The notes below the pieces were generated by a model, which ran no database searches, was not told the DNA's origin, and was given only the letters and a program-made list of their open reading frames with translations. 64,000 nt of DNA from Paralvinella palmiformis (taxonomy: Eukaryota; Annelida; Polychaeta; Terebellida; Alvinellidae): positions 127,001 through 191,000 of the forward strand of contig JAODUP010000046.1 of assembly GCA_025642065.1 (NCBI GenBank). The letters run 5' to 3'. Positions 51,801 to 60,594 of this stretch are shown in pieces. The position numbers and the translations under genes were made by a program. The stretch's first letter is position 1; each line of letters starts with the position of its first letter.

Positions 51801-54800
51801 CCAGTAGTATAGATACTAATAGCATTATATCCCCCACACATAATACTCCTATCACCAGAACATGGTGTATTACACAGATTGTCACTTAGGCTTATTGCTT
51901 CCGGCTGCTTGAATGTCTCAGAACAATAGCATTCAACACCCCATTCGACACCCGCATACTCGTAACCTGAAAATGCAGTAGCAATAGTAAGTGATTGTTC
52001 TAGATGGACTGATATATAATGACTGAAATGTGATGTGGCCACTTTGGTTTCTTACGGTATTTAGACAACTCATTTCAGATGAGACACACAGTGCAACCTA
52101 TTTAACTAACTGGGGGTGATCCTCATGAATATCTCTTATATTAAACTTTATCAGTAAAAATCAAGTGAGATATTTAATGCAGTGTTTGGAGTGAAACATC
52201 ACACACTACTAGTTCTGTATGAGTGGGTGTTAGCCATGTATAGGTTCTGTATGGGTGGGTGTTAGCCGTGTATAGGTTCTGTATGGGTGGGTGTTAGCCA
52301 TGTATAGGTTCTGTATGGGTGGGTGTTAGCCGTGTATAGGTTCTGTATGGGTGGGTGTTAGCCGTGTATAGGTTCTGTATGGGTGGGTGTTAGCCGTGTA
52401 TAGGTTCTGTATGGGTGGGTGTTAGCCGTGTATAGGTTCTGTATGGGTGGGTGTTAGCCGTGTATAGGTTCTGTATGGGTGGGTGTTAGCCATGTATAGG
52501 TTCTGTATGGGTGGGTGTTAGCTGTGTATAGGTTCTGTATGGGTAGGTGTTAGCCGTGTATAGGTTCTGTATGGGTAGGTGTTAGCCGTGTATAGGTTCT
52601 GTATGGGTGGGTGTTAGCCGTGTATAGGTTCTGTATGGGTGGGTGTTAGCCATGTATAGGTTCTGTATGGGTGGGTGTTAGCCATGTATAGGTTCTGTAT
52701 GGGTAGGTGTTAGCCGTGTATAGGTTTTGTATGGGTGGGTGTTAGCCATGTATAGGTTCTGTATTGGTAGGTGTTAGCCGTGTATAGGTGGATGTTAGTT
52801 CTGTAGAAATATAGATAAGATGGGAACACAAAGGAATAGAAAAAGACAATATTCATGCATGTTTCTCTGTATATTGCATTTAATGTTCACTATTTTATAC
52901 AATGTCGTTTAAGACTCCATGTGTATGCGTGAGAGAGAGAGAGAGAGAGAGAGAGAAGAAAATAGATAAATACACTGACACACAGATTAAAATATAAATA
53001 GATAGAATAAGTTTTTTATAAGAAATCCCTAAATGTAAGACACTGAAAAGATGAATAACAAATAAACCCCATCATTACAATAGAATGCCTTAAGCCTTAT
53101 CATCTAACTATCACAGGTCATCACTTACCACCCCGTAGACAGGTCAAAATACAATGTTTTACACTGTTCTCCTTCGGAAATGACTTGGCCATGTTTGCTA
53201 AGAGCCGAGCCTTCTTACTATCTTGGAAACAGCCAACATGCTTGCCACGGTTCAGAGCTTGAAGAGAAAGATGAAAGGAGAATATTAAATTTAAATGTCA
53301 ATTAAAAACTAAGAGGATTAATTTCAGATAAAAAAATGCACTGCAATATTTTACCCCCCCCCCCCAAACAAAAACACAACAACTTAATATGTAAACTGTT
53401 CAGTTTTGAATTACAGTTAAACTAACTTCAGAATGAATGTGAAATGTAAGCACAAGAAAAGGTTTCTTTATTTAATATACAACTGCAGTTAGGTTATTTT
53501 ATTGTTAAGGTAGGAAATTAATGAGAATAAAGAAAATAAATTTGAGGCAACTGATTAAATTTATGAGCTGCTACACACGTAAACATTTATATTTGACAAT
53601 TAACTCAATAACAAAAGAATATAACATGTCTAATAACACCCATCACAAAATATTCTGCAAAAGCCCCAAAACCGTTTTTGGGCTGTTCAGATCAGATGCA
53701 GTCAATTCAATTCCGGAATTGTTTATTTAAACAAAATGGAAGTGGAATTGATAAAATTGGAATTTGCTAAAAAAATTAATTAAATCCACAAATTAATTCA
53801 CCATTTAATTCATTTATTCGAAAACATTTCTTCCATGACAGTCCTACTTGGAATATAAACTACTCGGAGTAGGTATTCAAAGTAGGTACTCAGAGTAGTA
53901 GGTAAAAAAGAGTCGAAAACAGAATTGGAACTGATACATTTGGAATTGGAATAAATAAATTTGATGCGGAATTGACCAAAATTGAAACTGACAAATTGGA
54001 ATTGACCCAATGTCTAGTTTAAATCAAATCGGATCTCAAATTCTGTTGTAAAAGGAGTGAATAACATGGAATATATTATGCGATGACTGGGAGGCAGGTG
54101 TGCTGTAATGTGCTATTGTTATAAATAATTTGTTTTAAGTGGCATCCATTAGCACAGAGTCAAATGTTCAAACTAGCTGATGGCCTGATTATGTTACATC
54201 ATAAATGACATAGTGAATTCTAATAATATTCTACATATCAAAGGAATTTAGAATAAAATATTCATAAAGATATCAGGTGAGAGAACATTTTGAAATTTGC
54301 ACATAAATAAAGCAATCAAATGCAAGTACACTTATATTATATTTTAGTCATTATATGAATAGCTGTTTTACTTTAATAGATTGTAATGTAGCACATAAAA
54401 GGTATTAATTACTCCTAAATAAAGCAATAAAACATACAAGCATAGTATTTTTGTTAACATTGTATTACAGCTTTATATATCTATATGTTATGTGCTATAT
54501 TACAATCTATTAAAGTAACTGTATTATCAATTGAGAATTTATAGAAAACAGCTATTCATATAATGACTAAAAATTTAATATTATAAGTGTACTTGCATTG
54601 GATTGTTTTATTTGCGTGCACATTTCAAAATGTTCTCTCACCCGATATCTTTATGAATATTAAAGAAACTTCAGAAATACATTCTTACTTTACAAGACAT
54701 CCAAGTGACCTCCGTATACTAGAGGGCAGAACAATGGCTACCCTCAAGGCAATTAGACATGGAAGGAATTTGATATGGAATTTAATTACTGAAAATATAA

Positions 54801-56110
54801 ATTTTAAGTCATTGATATCTTTATAAAGAAAGGCTCGTGAATTTAATTTTATTCCATGATATTCCATTGTTCAAAGCATTAATTTACAAATGCAACTGTT
54901 TTCAGAATAAATGAGTTCTAATTTAGTTTTTGTCAAAAAATGATGTCTTGGTAAAATAAAGTACCCGTTTCATAAATCTATATTCTGTTTACAGTTCAAC
55001 AAATTTAAGGATAATCATTCTAAAAAAATCTTAAACTCTGCTAGTCTATAGATATGAACAATTTGGTGACACAGTCAATTCTCCTAAGAGAATCTATTTT
55101 TAGCTGCTGATCATGGTCATGCAATCCAAAATAAACATTATTTTCAAGATTTTGGCATGTCATAATTTTGCATTATAATAATATCATTTATTTAACATTT
55201 TTGCATAATTATCTTAAAATATTTCTAAACTAGATTACTACATATGCTGTTAGTCACAGATAATCACAAACAGGAAAGAAGTAATTCTTTTAAAAAAATG
55301 AACTGCCAATGGTTGGACTGTGATATCAAAGAATATGGTTCCAGACCAATTGCTGAAAACAGGCAGCACTCAACAAAGTTACTTACCCCCACTAGACACA
55401 CACACACACACACACATGTGAGGACACACACACACACACTGGTGAGACATTACACATGTCTCAGCAAGAAAAGTCGCCACTCTGGATTCAGTCCCCTGAA
55501 GAAACGTCCAGAGTTTGAATTCACGGATCGAGATTCTCTGTGCCTGTGCCTTATTATACACAGCTAAAACACACACACACACCAAATTTACAGCATTGTA
55601 AATGTTGTAGTGCCCATTGTAAAGATCAGTACCACAAATGGACTAGGTTTAACAGATCAAGGATAGCTTGTGGCTCTGTCTGAGGCTTGCGGCATCTTAC
55701 TTACTCCGAAGTGGGCAATAATTTGGAAGTTCCGTTGGCGCAAACAATTTTCCTTCCCTCTTTAGACAGACAACATCGGCTATTTCTTGTTTACACTGGA
55801 CACTGGTGGCTCTCTGCAGGGCAGAAAATGCGTCTTTGTCGTTGTTTTCTGTGATCACACACCTCGGCTGGAAGACCATTCTCATGTTGCCATTGAAGGT
55901 GTTACTGGCGCTGCTCTCATTATTGCGGCCAGACTCTAATAACTCTGAATGCACCTGTGCTTTAGTGTGTCTGATATAATTAGGCGATGATTGTCCATTG
56001 ATACGGAGATGGTTCAGATCAATGGCTCGCCCTACCTCATCCTGCTGTAGCATCAAATCATCATCTGGTGGATGTTCAAACAACAATTTGTTTTTTTTTA
56101 CCTGTTTAAC
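37153..56110 (-). CDS. XYLT (oxt): Peptide O-xylosyltransferase with WSC domain (all but the N-terminal exon)
   Basis: The enzyme transfers xylose from UDP-xylose to serines of proteoglycan core proteins, the first step of heparan and chondroitin sulfate synthesis; it is a Golgi type II membrane protein. Exons in transcript order: 56110-55705, 53257-53129, 51966-51793, 48908-48736, 47961-47759, 44707-44627, 42531-42315, 40070-39894, 39690-39579, 39211-39012, 38702-38568 and 37815-37153 (stop TAG 37155-37153). All twelve phases agree, giving 889 residues. Seen: a stem region with [17 protein letters not shown], a WSC domain from [12 protein letters not shown] to [13 protein letters not shown], the GT14 domain ([84 protein letters not shown]) and the Xylo_C domain ending in [12 protein letters not shown] and GRMR. 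The signal-anchor exon upstream of 56110 was not found. The donor after 39894 (GTTCGC) is weak. Confidence 0.95.
38148..38459 (+). repeat. CCAGGACTTTCC repeat (hAT-like MITE), copy 1
   Basis: Shares with 46011-46378 and 57062-57351 the run AGGGTTCATACACATTTTGA, CATCTCAGATTCCAGGACTT, CACGAACTTTTAAC, ATATTTCGGAAGAAGT and GACTGAATTCCTGTATGCTT. This copy lacks the right terminus (GTGCGAACCC). It also shares the 60 bases before AGGGTTCATAC with copy 2. In the XYLT intron between exons 38568 and 37815. Confidence 0.8.
40071..42314 (-). other. XYLT intron (2.2 kb)
   Basis: Between the exon ending at 42315 (GAG|GTAAAT) and the exon starting at 40070 (TTATTCCAG|TCATAT). Apart from the microsatellites at 40182-40308 and AT-rich DNA, I see no repeat or reading frame that can be supported. 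Confidence 0.7.
40182..40308. repeat. (TA)n and (CT)n(AT)n microsatellites
   Basis: A TA run at about 40183-40211 and, 50 bases later, a CT run at 40258-40282 that passes directly into AT at 40283-40307. In the XYLT intron between exons 42315 and 40070. Confidence 0.9.
42532..44626 (-). other. XYLT intron (2.1 kb)
   Basis: Between the 81-bp exon (44707-44627) and the exon starting at 42531. It holds compound microsatellites at 42650-42707 (GT/TA) and 42787-42839 (CT/CA), an inverted copy of a dispersed repeat at 43345-43545 and a CA run at about 44377-44398. No coding similarity. Confidence 0.75.
43345..43545 (-). repeat. Dispersed AT-rich repeat, copy 3 (inverted)
   Basis: On the minus strand it has GGTTGCTTTCACAGATAAATA, the 'CCTGCTAGTAAGG'-like segment (CTCCTGCTAGTAAGGACACT) and the TTATTATTA end in the same order as copy 2 at 35596-35785. 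The central part is diverged. Confidence 0.65.
44627..44707 (-). CDS. XYLT (oxt): XYLT 81-bp exon in the GT14 domain
   Basis: Found by asking which segment was missing between SESDYPIR and FIQKQGL. The minus strand between acceptor ATTTTCAG and donor GTCAGT reads [20 protein letters not shown] followed by HGKDTLR, the expected block of 27 residues, in phase 2 at both ends. No other stretch in the intron fits. Confidence 0.92.
44795..45434 (+). mobile_element. piggyBac-type MITE, 640 bp with TTAA flanks
   Basis: TTAA at 44795-44798 and 45431-45434 flank inverted ends AGGGATAGTCCACC and GGATGGACTGTCCCT. The TTAA target duplication and the CCCT/AGGG ends fit the piggyBac group. No transposase is encoded. 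The right third is closely matched by the inverted, shorter copy at 30763-31155. It lies in the XYLT intron between exons 47759 and 44707, 90 bases upstream of the acceptor. Confidence 0.85.
45560..45660 (-). mobile_element. tRNA-like SINE head, degraded
   Basis: Minus-strand reading gives TAGTAGTGCATTGCACTGTAG and a B-box-like GGGATCAAATCCCAG, spaced as in a tRNA, then GTGTGTGAGATGTTTCACCC. Similar to the family B heads, but too diverged for a firm family call. Confidence 0.5.
46011..46378 (+). repeat. CCAGGACTTTCC repeat (hAT-like MITE), copy 2
   Basis: The most complete copy: AGGGTTCATACACATTTTGA at about 46078 and the right end GGATCTGTGCGAACCCTGTA near 46374, forming an inverted GGGTTCxxAC/GTGCGAACCC pair. 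The 60 bases before the element (ATGTCAGCTCCAAGTCCAGG onward) are also shared with copy 1 at 38148. Confidence 0.85.
46605..46745 (-). mobile_element. tRNA-derived SINE, family B (inverted)
   Basis: Minus strand: GTTAGCACATTGCATTGCAA, B-box GAGTTTGAACCC, then CCTACCTGTGTATGTGGGAT, matching the order seen at 31617. In an XYLT intron. Confidence 0.65.
47376..47419. repeat. 20-bp inverted repeat with 4-base loop
   Basis: Left arm ATGGTGAATAACGCGACCAT (47376-47395), loop TCCC, right arm ATGGTTGCGTTATTCACCAT (47400-47419). The arms are complementary with a single mismatch that would be a G-U pair in RNA. It lies inside an XYLT intron. Confidence 0.9.
48096..48290 (+). repeat. CA-flanked interspersed repeat, copy 2
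   Basis: (CA)n, then GGACTGGTTAGACATTGCAC, CTGGATTCAGTCCCCTGAAG, TTGAATTCACGGTTCGAGAT, TCTCTGTGCCTGTGCCTTAT and TACACAGCTAAAACACACAC. Nearly the same order as 55399-55580, with which it is about 90 percent alike by eye. In the XYLT intron between exons 48736 and 47961. Confidence 0.85.
48736..48908 (-). CDS. XYLT (oxt): XYLT exon opening the GT14 (Branch) domain
   Basis: Acceptor CTTCACAG, donor GTAAGT. It encodes [20 protein letters not shown] and [13 protein letters not shown], the first beta strand and helix of the glycosyltransferase domain, in phase with exons on both sides. Confidence 0.95.
49027..50042 (-). mobile_element. Decayed pogo/Tigger element with transposase remnant (about 1 kb)
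   Basis: Ends TCGTAAATACTCGCATA and GCAAGTATTTACAG are inverted relative to each other, with TA on both sides. The minus strand encodes pieces of a DDE (pogo) transposase: [15 protein letters not shown], then [19 protein letters not shown] (the usual LQPLDVxxNKPFK block), then [31 protein letters not shown] split over two frames and ending near 49186. Frame breaks and stops make it inactive. In the XYLT intron between exons 51793 and 48908, antisense markers matching gene orientation. Confidence 0.8.
49186..49700 (-). pseudogene. pogo-family transposase fragment
   Basis: Last third of a DDE-superfamily transposase. Visible blocks: [20 protein letters not shown] (strand carrying the second catalytic Asp), [13 protein letters not shown] (before the helix) and [20 protein letters not shown] (C-terminal block). 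The sequence changes frame near 49380-49390 and has stops near 49540. Not functional. Confidence 0.75.
50387..51099. mobile_element. GGGTCAATT element, copy 2, split by another element
   Basis: Outer parts 50387-50530 and 50976-51099 are the two halves of the family seen at 19171 and 53699: GTAGGATTGTCATGGAAGAA on the left, TTAATTTGTGGATTGAATT on the right, ending in AATTGACCCC. The middle is the separate element at 50531-50975. Confidence 0.8.
50531..50975. mobile_element. Nested MITE with CTTTTGCCACTT ends (piggyBac-like)
   Basis: Left end TTACCTTTTGCCACTTAG and right end CAAGTGGCAAAGGGTTAA are imperfect inverted repeats of about 15 bases. The right end keeps a TTAA; the left has TTTA. CCCTTTGCC ends with TTAA target sites fit the piggyBac group. 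No coding sequence. It interrupts the host element exactly where the 19171 and 53699 copies are continuous. Confidence 0.8.
51171..51626 (-). mobile_element. pogo-type MITE, deletion derivative of the 49-50 kb element
   Basis: TA-flanked (51169-51170, 51627-51628). Ends CTGTATATACTCACGCGCAA and TATATGCGAGTATATATGG. The right half repeats the 49027-50042 element almost word for word (CATGACTATCAAGTATTATT, AATCCTATAGTGTTGTGTGT, TTCAGCTGGTAGGAAATATG) but the transposase body is gone. Confidence 0.85.
51793..51966 (-). CDS. XYLT (oxt): XYLT exon with the second half of the WSC domain
   Basis: Encodes [38 protein letters not shown] and ISIYTTGAG. The four cysteines and the CSGDxxxxCGG box are the hallmark of a WSC (putative carbohydrate-binding) domain. 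Vertebrate XYLT lacks this domain while fly oxt and worm sqv-6 have it. Confidence 0.95.
52212..52788. repeat. 32-bp minisatellite, about 18 copies
   Basis: Unit GTTCTGTATGGGTGGGTGTT followed by AGCCGTGTATAG, total 32 bases, repeated head to tail with few point variants (GGTGGG or GGTAGG; CCATG, CCGTG or CTGTG). In the XYLT intron between the two WSC exons (53129 and 51966). Confidence 0.95.
52926..52957. repeat. (GA)n microsatellite
   Basis: GA dinucleotide run just after the minisatellite, in the same XYLT intron. Confidence 0.9.
53129..53257 (-). CDS. XYLT (oxt): XYLT exon with the first half of the WSC domain
   Basis: Acceptor TCTTCAAG, donor GTAAGT, phase 1 on both sides. Encodes [36 protein letters not shown] and RGG, the GCFxD start and first cysteines of a WSC domain. 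Confidence 0.93.
53699..54010 (-). mobile_element. GGGTCAATT element, copy 3 (inverted, intact ends)
   Basis: Ends in AAATTGGAATTGACCC on the right and begins with AGTCAATTCAATTCCGG on the left, inverted repeats of each other. The centre is the reverse of TTAATTTGTGGATTTAATT and GGATTGTCACGGAAGAA from copy 1. About 312 bp, no coding sequence. Confidence 0.8.
54257..54661. repeat. Long inverted repeat (fold-back element), about 405 bp
   Basis: Left arm 54257-54398 and right arm 54488-54661 are reverse complements over almost their whole length: AATATTCATAAAGATATC pairs with GATATCTTTATGAATATT, GAGAGAACATTTTGAAAT pairs with ATTTCAAAATGTTCTCTC, CATTATATGAATAGCTGTTTT pairs on the other side, and TAATAGATTGTAAT pairs with ATTACAATCTATTA. 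The right arm has an extra insertion of about 28 bases at 54514-54541. The spacer is about 90 bases. No coding content inside the left arm. Confidence 0.9.
54655..54870 (+). pseudogene. LINE 3' coding remnant
   Basis: Just after the inverted repeat the plus strand reads [20 protein letters not shown], then [17 protein letters not shown]. This resembles the last residues of non-LTR retrotransposon ORF2, where an IHxYxTRxxxxLxxPxxRT block is followed by IWNxLPExIK. The match is in one frame up to a stop at 54824. The rest of the element is absent. Confidence 0.55.
55399..55580 (+). repeat. CA-flanked interspersed repeat, copy 3
   Basis: (CA)n, GGTGAGACATTACACATGTC, TCAGCAAGAAAAGTCG, CTGGATTCAGTCCCCTGAAG, GAATTCACGGATCGAGATTC, TCTGTGCCTGTGCCTTATTA and again (CA)n. 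Very close to copy 2 at 48096-48290. In the XYLT intron just after the stem exon (minus strand). Confidence 0.85.
55705..56110 (-). CDS. XYLT (oxt): XYLT stem-region exon (first exon identified)
   Basis: Acceptor GATTTCAG before 56110, donor GTAAGT after 55705, open in one frame over 135 codons. It opens with a basic stretch ([11 protein letters not shown]) and ends with [17 protein letters not shown] and LPNYCPLR, the conserved segment before the catalytic part. There is no in-frame ATG near the acceptor, so the coding sequence must continue upstream in at least one further exon holding the membrane anchor. Confidence 0.88.
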
Positions 56111-57061
56111 CTGAAATCGTACAGTTAATATTTACATTATTTGAGCTGCACAGAAAACAAACATTCACTATAAATAACAACAATACGATAAACAAACTGA
56201 TAGATGGCCATAGCATATTAATAATATACTTAGCACAATAGCGGTCCATAAAACATTACATAATAATCATCATCATCATCATCAAAGAATATTTAGGATG
56301 ACTGTAAATTTAAATAAAATCATTTTAGGCAGTCCTAAGTGTTGAATTTGTATGTAATTATGGCAATTGCTACTTCATTTTCCCTCTTTAATTTCCTCGG
56401 ATATATTAGACTATGTCCACATTAATAAATAGACGTGGCTGTCCTCTCTGTACGTCAAACTGTGAGTACAAAATAAGAGGTATTGCACTGTATTTTGCAA
56501 TACAACTATTTAATACCATAATTATGATTTGTTAGTCAATTGAAAACTTTGTATTGCTACCTGCTAGCATATATTTTTCTCTCTCTCTAGGAAACATTTT
56601 AAGCTGTATAAAATAATGGAAAGCTGTTGAAACTGTGTTATCATCATTGTCTGTAAAATTACCGTTGATCGATTTACTTTACATAAAATGCGACTATATC
56701 TAGACACATCTAGAATCTTGACAAAAATGATGAATGTAAATTCATTGGAAAATCTCAACTGAATTACTTTTTACAATGTTCACTTGGGGAGCCACTTCAC
56801 CCTATATTGTCAGATCACGCTTAATCAATAATGGTCATAATGAATTTCTTGGTAGTGAAATGCTTTCATCAGAGATAAAATTCAGCAAAAGACCTGGCTT
56901 AGGGTGTTTCAGTTAACAGAGCTTTGTTTGGATATAAACATCAAAATTGCTTAATATGCTATAATGCATGATCTTAAGCTTGAATAATATGCATATTGCT
57001 GTTGGCTAAGAGTTTTCTAAACATGGCTGGACATTCTTCTGAGAAATTAGGGTCCTGTTAC

Positions 57062-57351
57062 ACAGGGTTCATACGCATTGTGACATCTCAGATTCCAGAA
57101 CTTTCCAATGTCAAATTCAAGGACCTTTTCATTGAATTCACGAACTTTTAACGCGCAAAGATACACCCATATTTTGGAAGAAGTGTAATGACTGAATTCC
57201 TGTATGCTTATGATTAGAAATATAGATCATATGTCCAAATTCCAGGACTTTCAAAGACTTCTACAAAAATTCCAGGACTTTCCAGGCCTGGAATCCAAAA
57301 TTTCCAATTTCAGGACTTTCCAGGTTTACAAGGATCTGTGCGAACCCCGTT
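57062..57351 (+). repeat. CCAGGACTTTCC repeat (hAT-like MITE), copy 3
   Basis: It starts CAGGGTTCATACGCATTGTG and ends GGATCTGTGCGAACCCCG. The ends are inverted (GGGTTCxxACGC against GTGCGAACCCC). TTACA occurs on both sides (57055-57060 and 57351-57356), a possible shortened target duplication; hAT elements normally make 8 bp. Confidence 0.8.
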
Positions 57352-58167
57352 ACAATATATGCAGAGGATGGAGGATGACCAGCTCAAAAGCCATACAGTT
57401 CAGCGCAGTTGGATGTCTGGCTACCCTACCAATGGTAGATTTCCACATTGTTATGTTCCATTTATCATTAGACCAGAGTTGTTTGATTTAAATCCCGATT
57501 CAAATCACTGCAAAACTATTTTTTTTAAATTAAAATAAATTTAATTAGGTTTTATTGACTTCGTAACTAATTTGATTTTTTGATTATTGCATTTATTTTT
57601 ATTGACTAAATGTTATTTTAAAATCAATTGTTACTTATGCTAAACAAATATATTTATAATTAAATTGCATTTAGATTTCAACACCATGTAGTCTAACAAG
57701 TCATATTAATCAGTGATAATACAATGTACTCCGAAATCTATGGTTGGGATGATCTTGGGAGATCAGCACAATAGGAGGTGTCAAGTGAAGTCACACTGCT
57801 TTAATATGGTAAAATGGAGAAATTTGGGGATGATCTGATATATGAAATTACATCTTTTCTATGCATTTAGGGAATCAGTGAATTAATCAACTTAATATTA
57901 AGCACTTGGTGTTTAGCCAGGATGAGCATATAATAGATTCACTACCAATAGTTATCTCAAGCTGTAAACATACCAGAAACAAAACCTGATTCTGCAACTT
58001 TGAGATTACAACATTGTGTATTTAATCACTATTCCATAAATGATAGTATATATATATTATATATATATATATATATCACACACTCATATTGATTTCATCC
58101 AATTTTAGTTTTATCAAACTGTAACCACACTTAATCCTGGTTTCTGCCAGACATTAATGTAGAAGTT

Positions 58168-58170
<3 letters not shown>

Positions 58171-58222
<52 letters not shown>

Positions 58223-58223
58223 A
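58171..58223. repeat. Compound (TA)n(GA)n microsatellite
   Basis: A TA run followed directly by a GA run. Confidence 0.9.
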
Positions 58224-59504
58224 AATTATCGTGAAGTTGACTATATCAACAATAAAATCATGAATTTCCAACCGGCACTGCACCATTGTCATACATCATT
58301 CACACTAACAAACAGATAGTCCTGTTTGTATTTATAGATTTGCCTTTTGTGCCCAGCTGTTACCTTTACATACTGGCATTTATCAGGCTTACCGGTAATA
58401 CTCTTCGTGTGATTTTGTTTTGACATGTTGAAAATATTATTTCAATTTGTTACCTAATGCATTGTACATACTAAATTTAAATTCCACTGATATCATACAT
58501 CAGAGTTTGACAATATGTTACTTGTATGATAATTACTCCACATATTAACTTATTTACATACTGACAAAGAAAATAAAAACAAATCATATTCATGGTGTTG
58601 TTTCATACCTGTGATTCACAGGTTTGAAACAAACCCAAACTAATAATATTAATTGTTTTATAGTAAAGTTTTGTTTTTATCGTCGTTTTTAAATTGCCTT
58701 AACAAAGACTGTGGAACAGATTCTTTTACTGCACGTAAGAGTATGACTAGCACCTTTTAAGAGTAGGTGACATAACCAATAACAAAGGAAGTTCGGTAAA
58801 TGCAGCTGATTAAATAAATTTGACAAAGAAATTCAAGAAATGAAAACACAGTCAGCCATATGCCAGAATGTGATGTAATATACAATGTATTACATGTTTC
58901 TCCACAACCGCCCCCCCCCCCAAGAAAATACAAATTTCCAAACAGCTATATTCCACATCCAATTACACCAAAAGGGATCAAAGTAAAGGCTTACTCTTCA
59001 CTACTTTTTTTGGTGTCACGTGGATAATGGCAGACTTGGAACCTTCATGAGATTTCTATTCCAAAAATAAAAATTTGCAACAGCACAAACTAATTGTTTA
59101 GTGTTAATCGTCTAAATATTACTGAACAAATCCATTCAGCCCAAAATTTCATTAGTCTAGAACCATCTGCCTCAGATTAAGCTACAACTCCAGATAAATG
59201 TTTTTCAGTCAAATAACCAAGTGTGGCATTTGATGAGGAATCAGTCTAAAGCATCCTTTCATAGAGAGGGTTCTTTGAAATCAGAGATATTACTCAGGTT
59301 AATGGGATTCGGCATATGCATATGCCATGTATTATGTCAGCAGTTATGGTCTGTGTTTGACAAAATTAGTACAGCCGCTCTGAAGGTGTAGTAGCAACTG
59401 AACATGGCCAGCTGATCATGGTTACTGGCAGTTTTAGCTACACACACACACACCCCTAATCATTGTTTCTAATCCAGCTATTACTATTAGTATTAGCCAT
59501 TAGG

Positions 59505-59624
59505 AAATCTGGAGCTTGGGCATATCTGAAGGCTGTTTCATCTTTGACTTCTTTTCATTACCTTCGTAGGAGGTCTCTCGGCCCATTTAGCCTACCATGT
59601 GCACAAAAGTGGCCGTAAAACATC

Positions 59625-59660
<36 letters not shown>
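59505..59660 (+). mobile_element. Family A SINE, 5' truncated, with (CAT)n tail
   Basis: Begins inside the body (TTGGGCATATCTGAAGGCTG), then TTTCATCTTTGACTTC, CCCATTTAGCCTACCATGTG, CAAAAGTGGCCGTAAAACAT and a long ATCATC tail to 59660. The tRNA-like head is missing. Confidence 0.85.
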
Positions 59661-59662
<2 letters not shown>

Positions 59663-60449
59663 GCCATTAGGACTTATGCTGAGAACACAGAGTAAGATGT
59701 ACGGCTTCAATTTATCTATATGTTTTAACAATTCATGGCTAACATTGTTAAGTAGCAGTGTTACACAAACAAATAAACGGAGGTCCAAGTATAGGATGAA
59801 TTACACAGAAGCAGCATAGCCTATCTCATTTCTCTCTCTCACAAAGTACACATCTATATGTACTAGAATATCATGAATTATCCATTCATAACTGAACAAC
59901 TGCTTATAGGGAATACTCAACAAAGGAGGCCTATGGAAAAATATTGCCATATAAATGGGTCCATCATGTGGGAACTGATGCTTGACAGCACAACATAAAG
60001 CTTTCTGTATATAGAAACATCTCTAGCACCTATAAACTGTCAATAACAAGTTCTCTGACAGCCAGATAAAGCCAACAATAAACTGATGGTGCTGAAAAGC
60101 TGACAATTAAAAATGGCAGACATACTTTCCAAAAATATAGTTTCAATAAGACGAGACAAAGAAGACGAGAATTTCTGCTTCAATTGTTGGAAAATAATAT
60201 CAGGCATATCGTATCCATTATACTCATATAAATTAAACTAAGGCTAGCCTTTTTCAATGTGCATATTTAACAATAAAGACATTCCATCAAAAGTTAACAA
60301 TAGTCTAAGCTACTATGTAAAGACTTTATGGCCAGTGGATGAACTGATATGACCACCAAAGGTCATTTGGGGGTCAAAACTATCTTAATTATTGAAGAAA
60401 ACGCAAAACTCCTCATGTTACCAGGATGTTTAATGTGTTACCGCCACTT

Positions 60450-60594
60450 CTGACTGGGCTGAGCGACCCCCAAAGGTAATGAAGAAAAGTGATAGATGAA
60501 ACACCTCTCAGGCAAGCCCACACCAAGATTTAAACTCATGTGGTTGAGATCTGTGGCTAATTGCACTACCAGTTGTACCATGGAGGTGCCCTAT
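60450..60594 (-). mobile_element. Family A SINE, inverted, diverged
   Basis: Minus strand has the tRNA-like head (GGCACCTCCATGGTACAAC) and the body words GTTTCATCTATCACTT and GGGTCGCTCAGCCC. It lacks the (CAT)n tail. Confidence 0.75.

Larger units (their letters stand above)
53258..55704 (-). other. XYLT intron (2.4 kb)
   Basis: Between the stem exon (56110-55705) and the first WSC exon (53257-53129). It holds the CA-flanked repeat, a LINE remnant, the long inverted repeat, the GGGTCAATT element and a C11-C13 run near 53354-53364. Confidence 0.8.

Noticed and set aside
52212..52788. Possible CRISPR array
   Set aside because: Units are contiguous without unique spacers; it is a minisatellite in an animal intron.
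58994..59054. Candidate upstream XYLT exon (minus strand, KSHEGSKSAIIHVTPKKVVK between TAG and GTAAGC)
   Set aside because: It ends in phase 1, and joining it to the exon at 56110 gives a stop at once. No membrane anchor is encoded.
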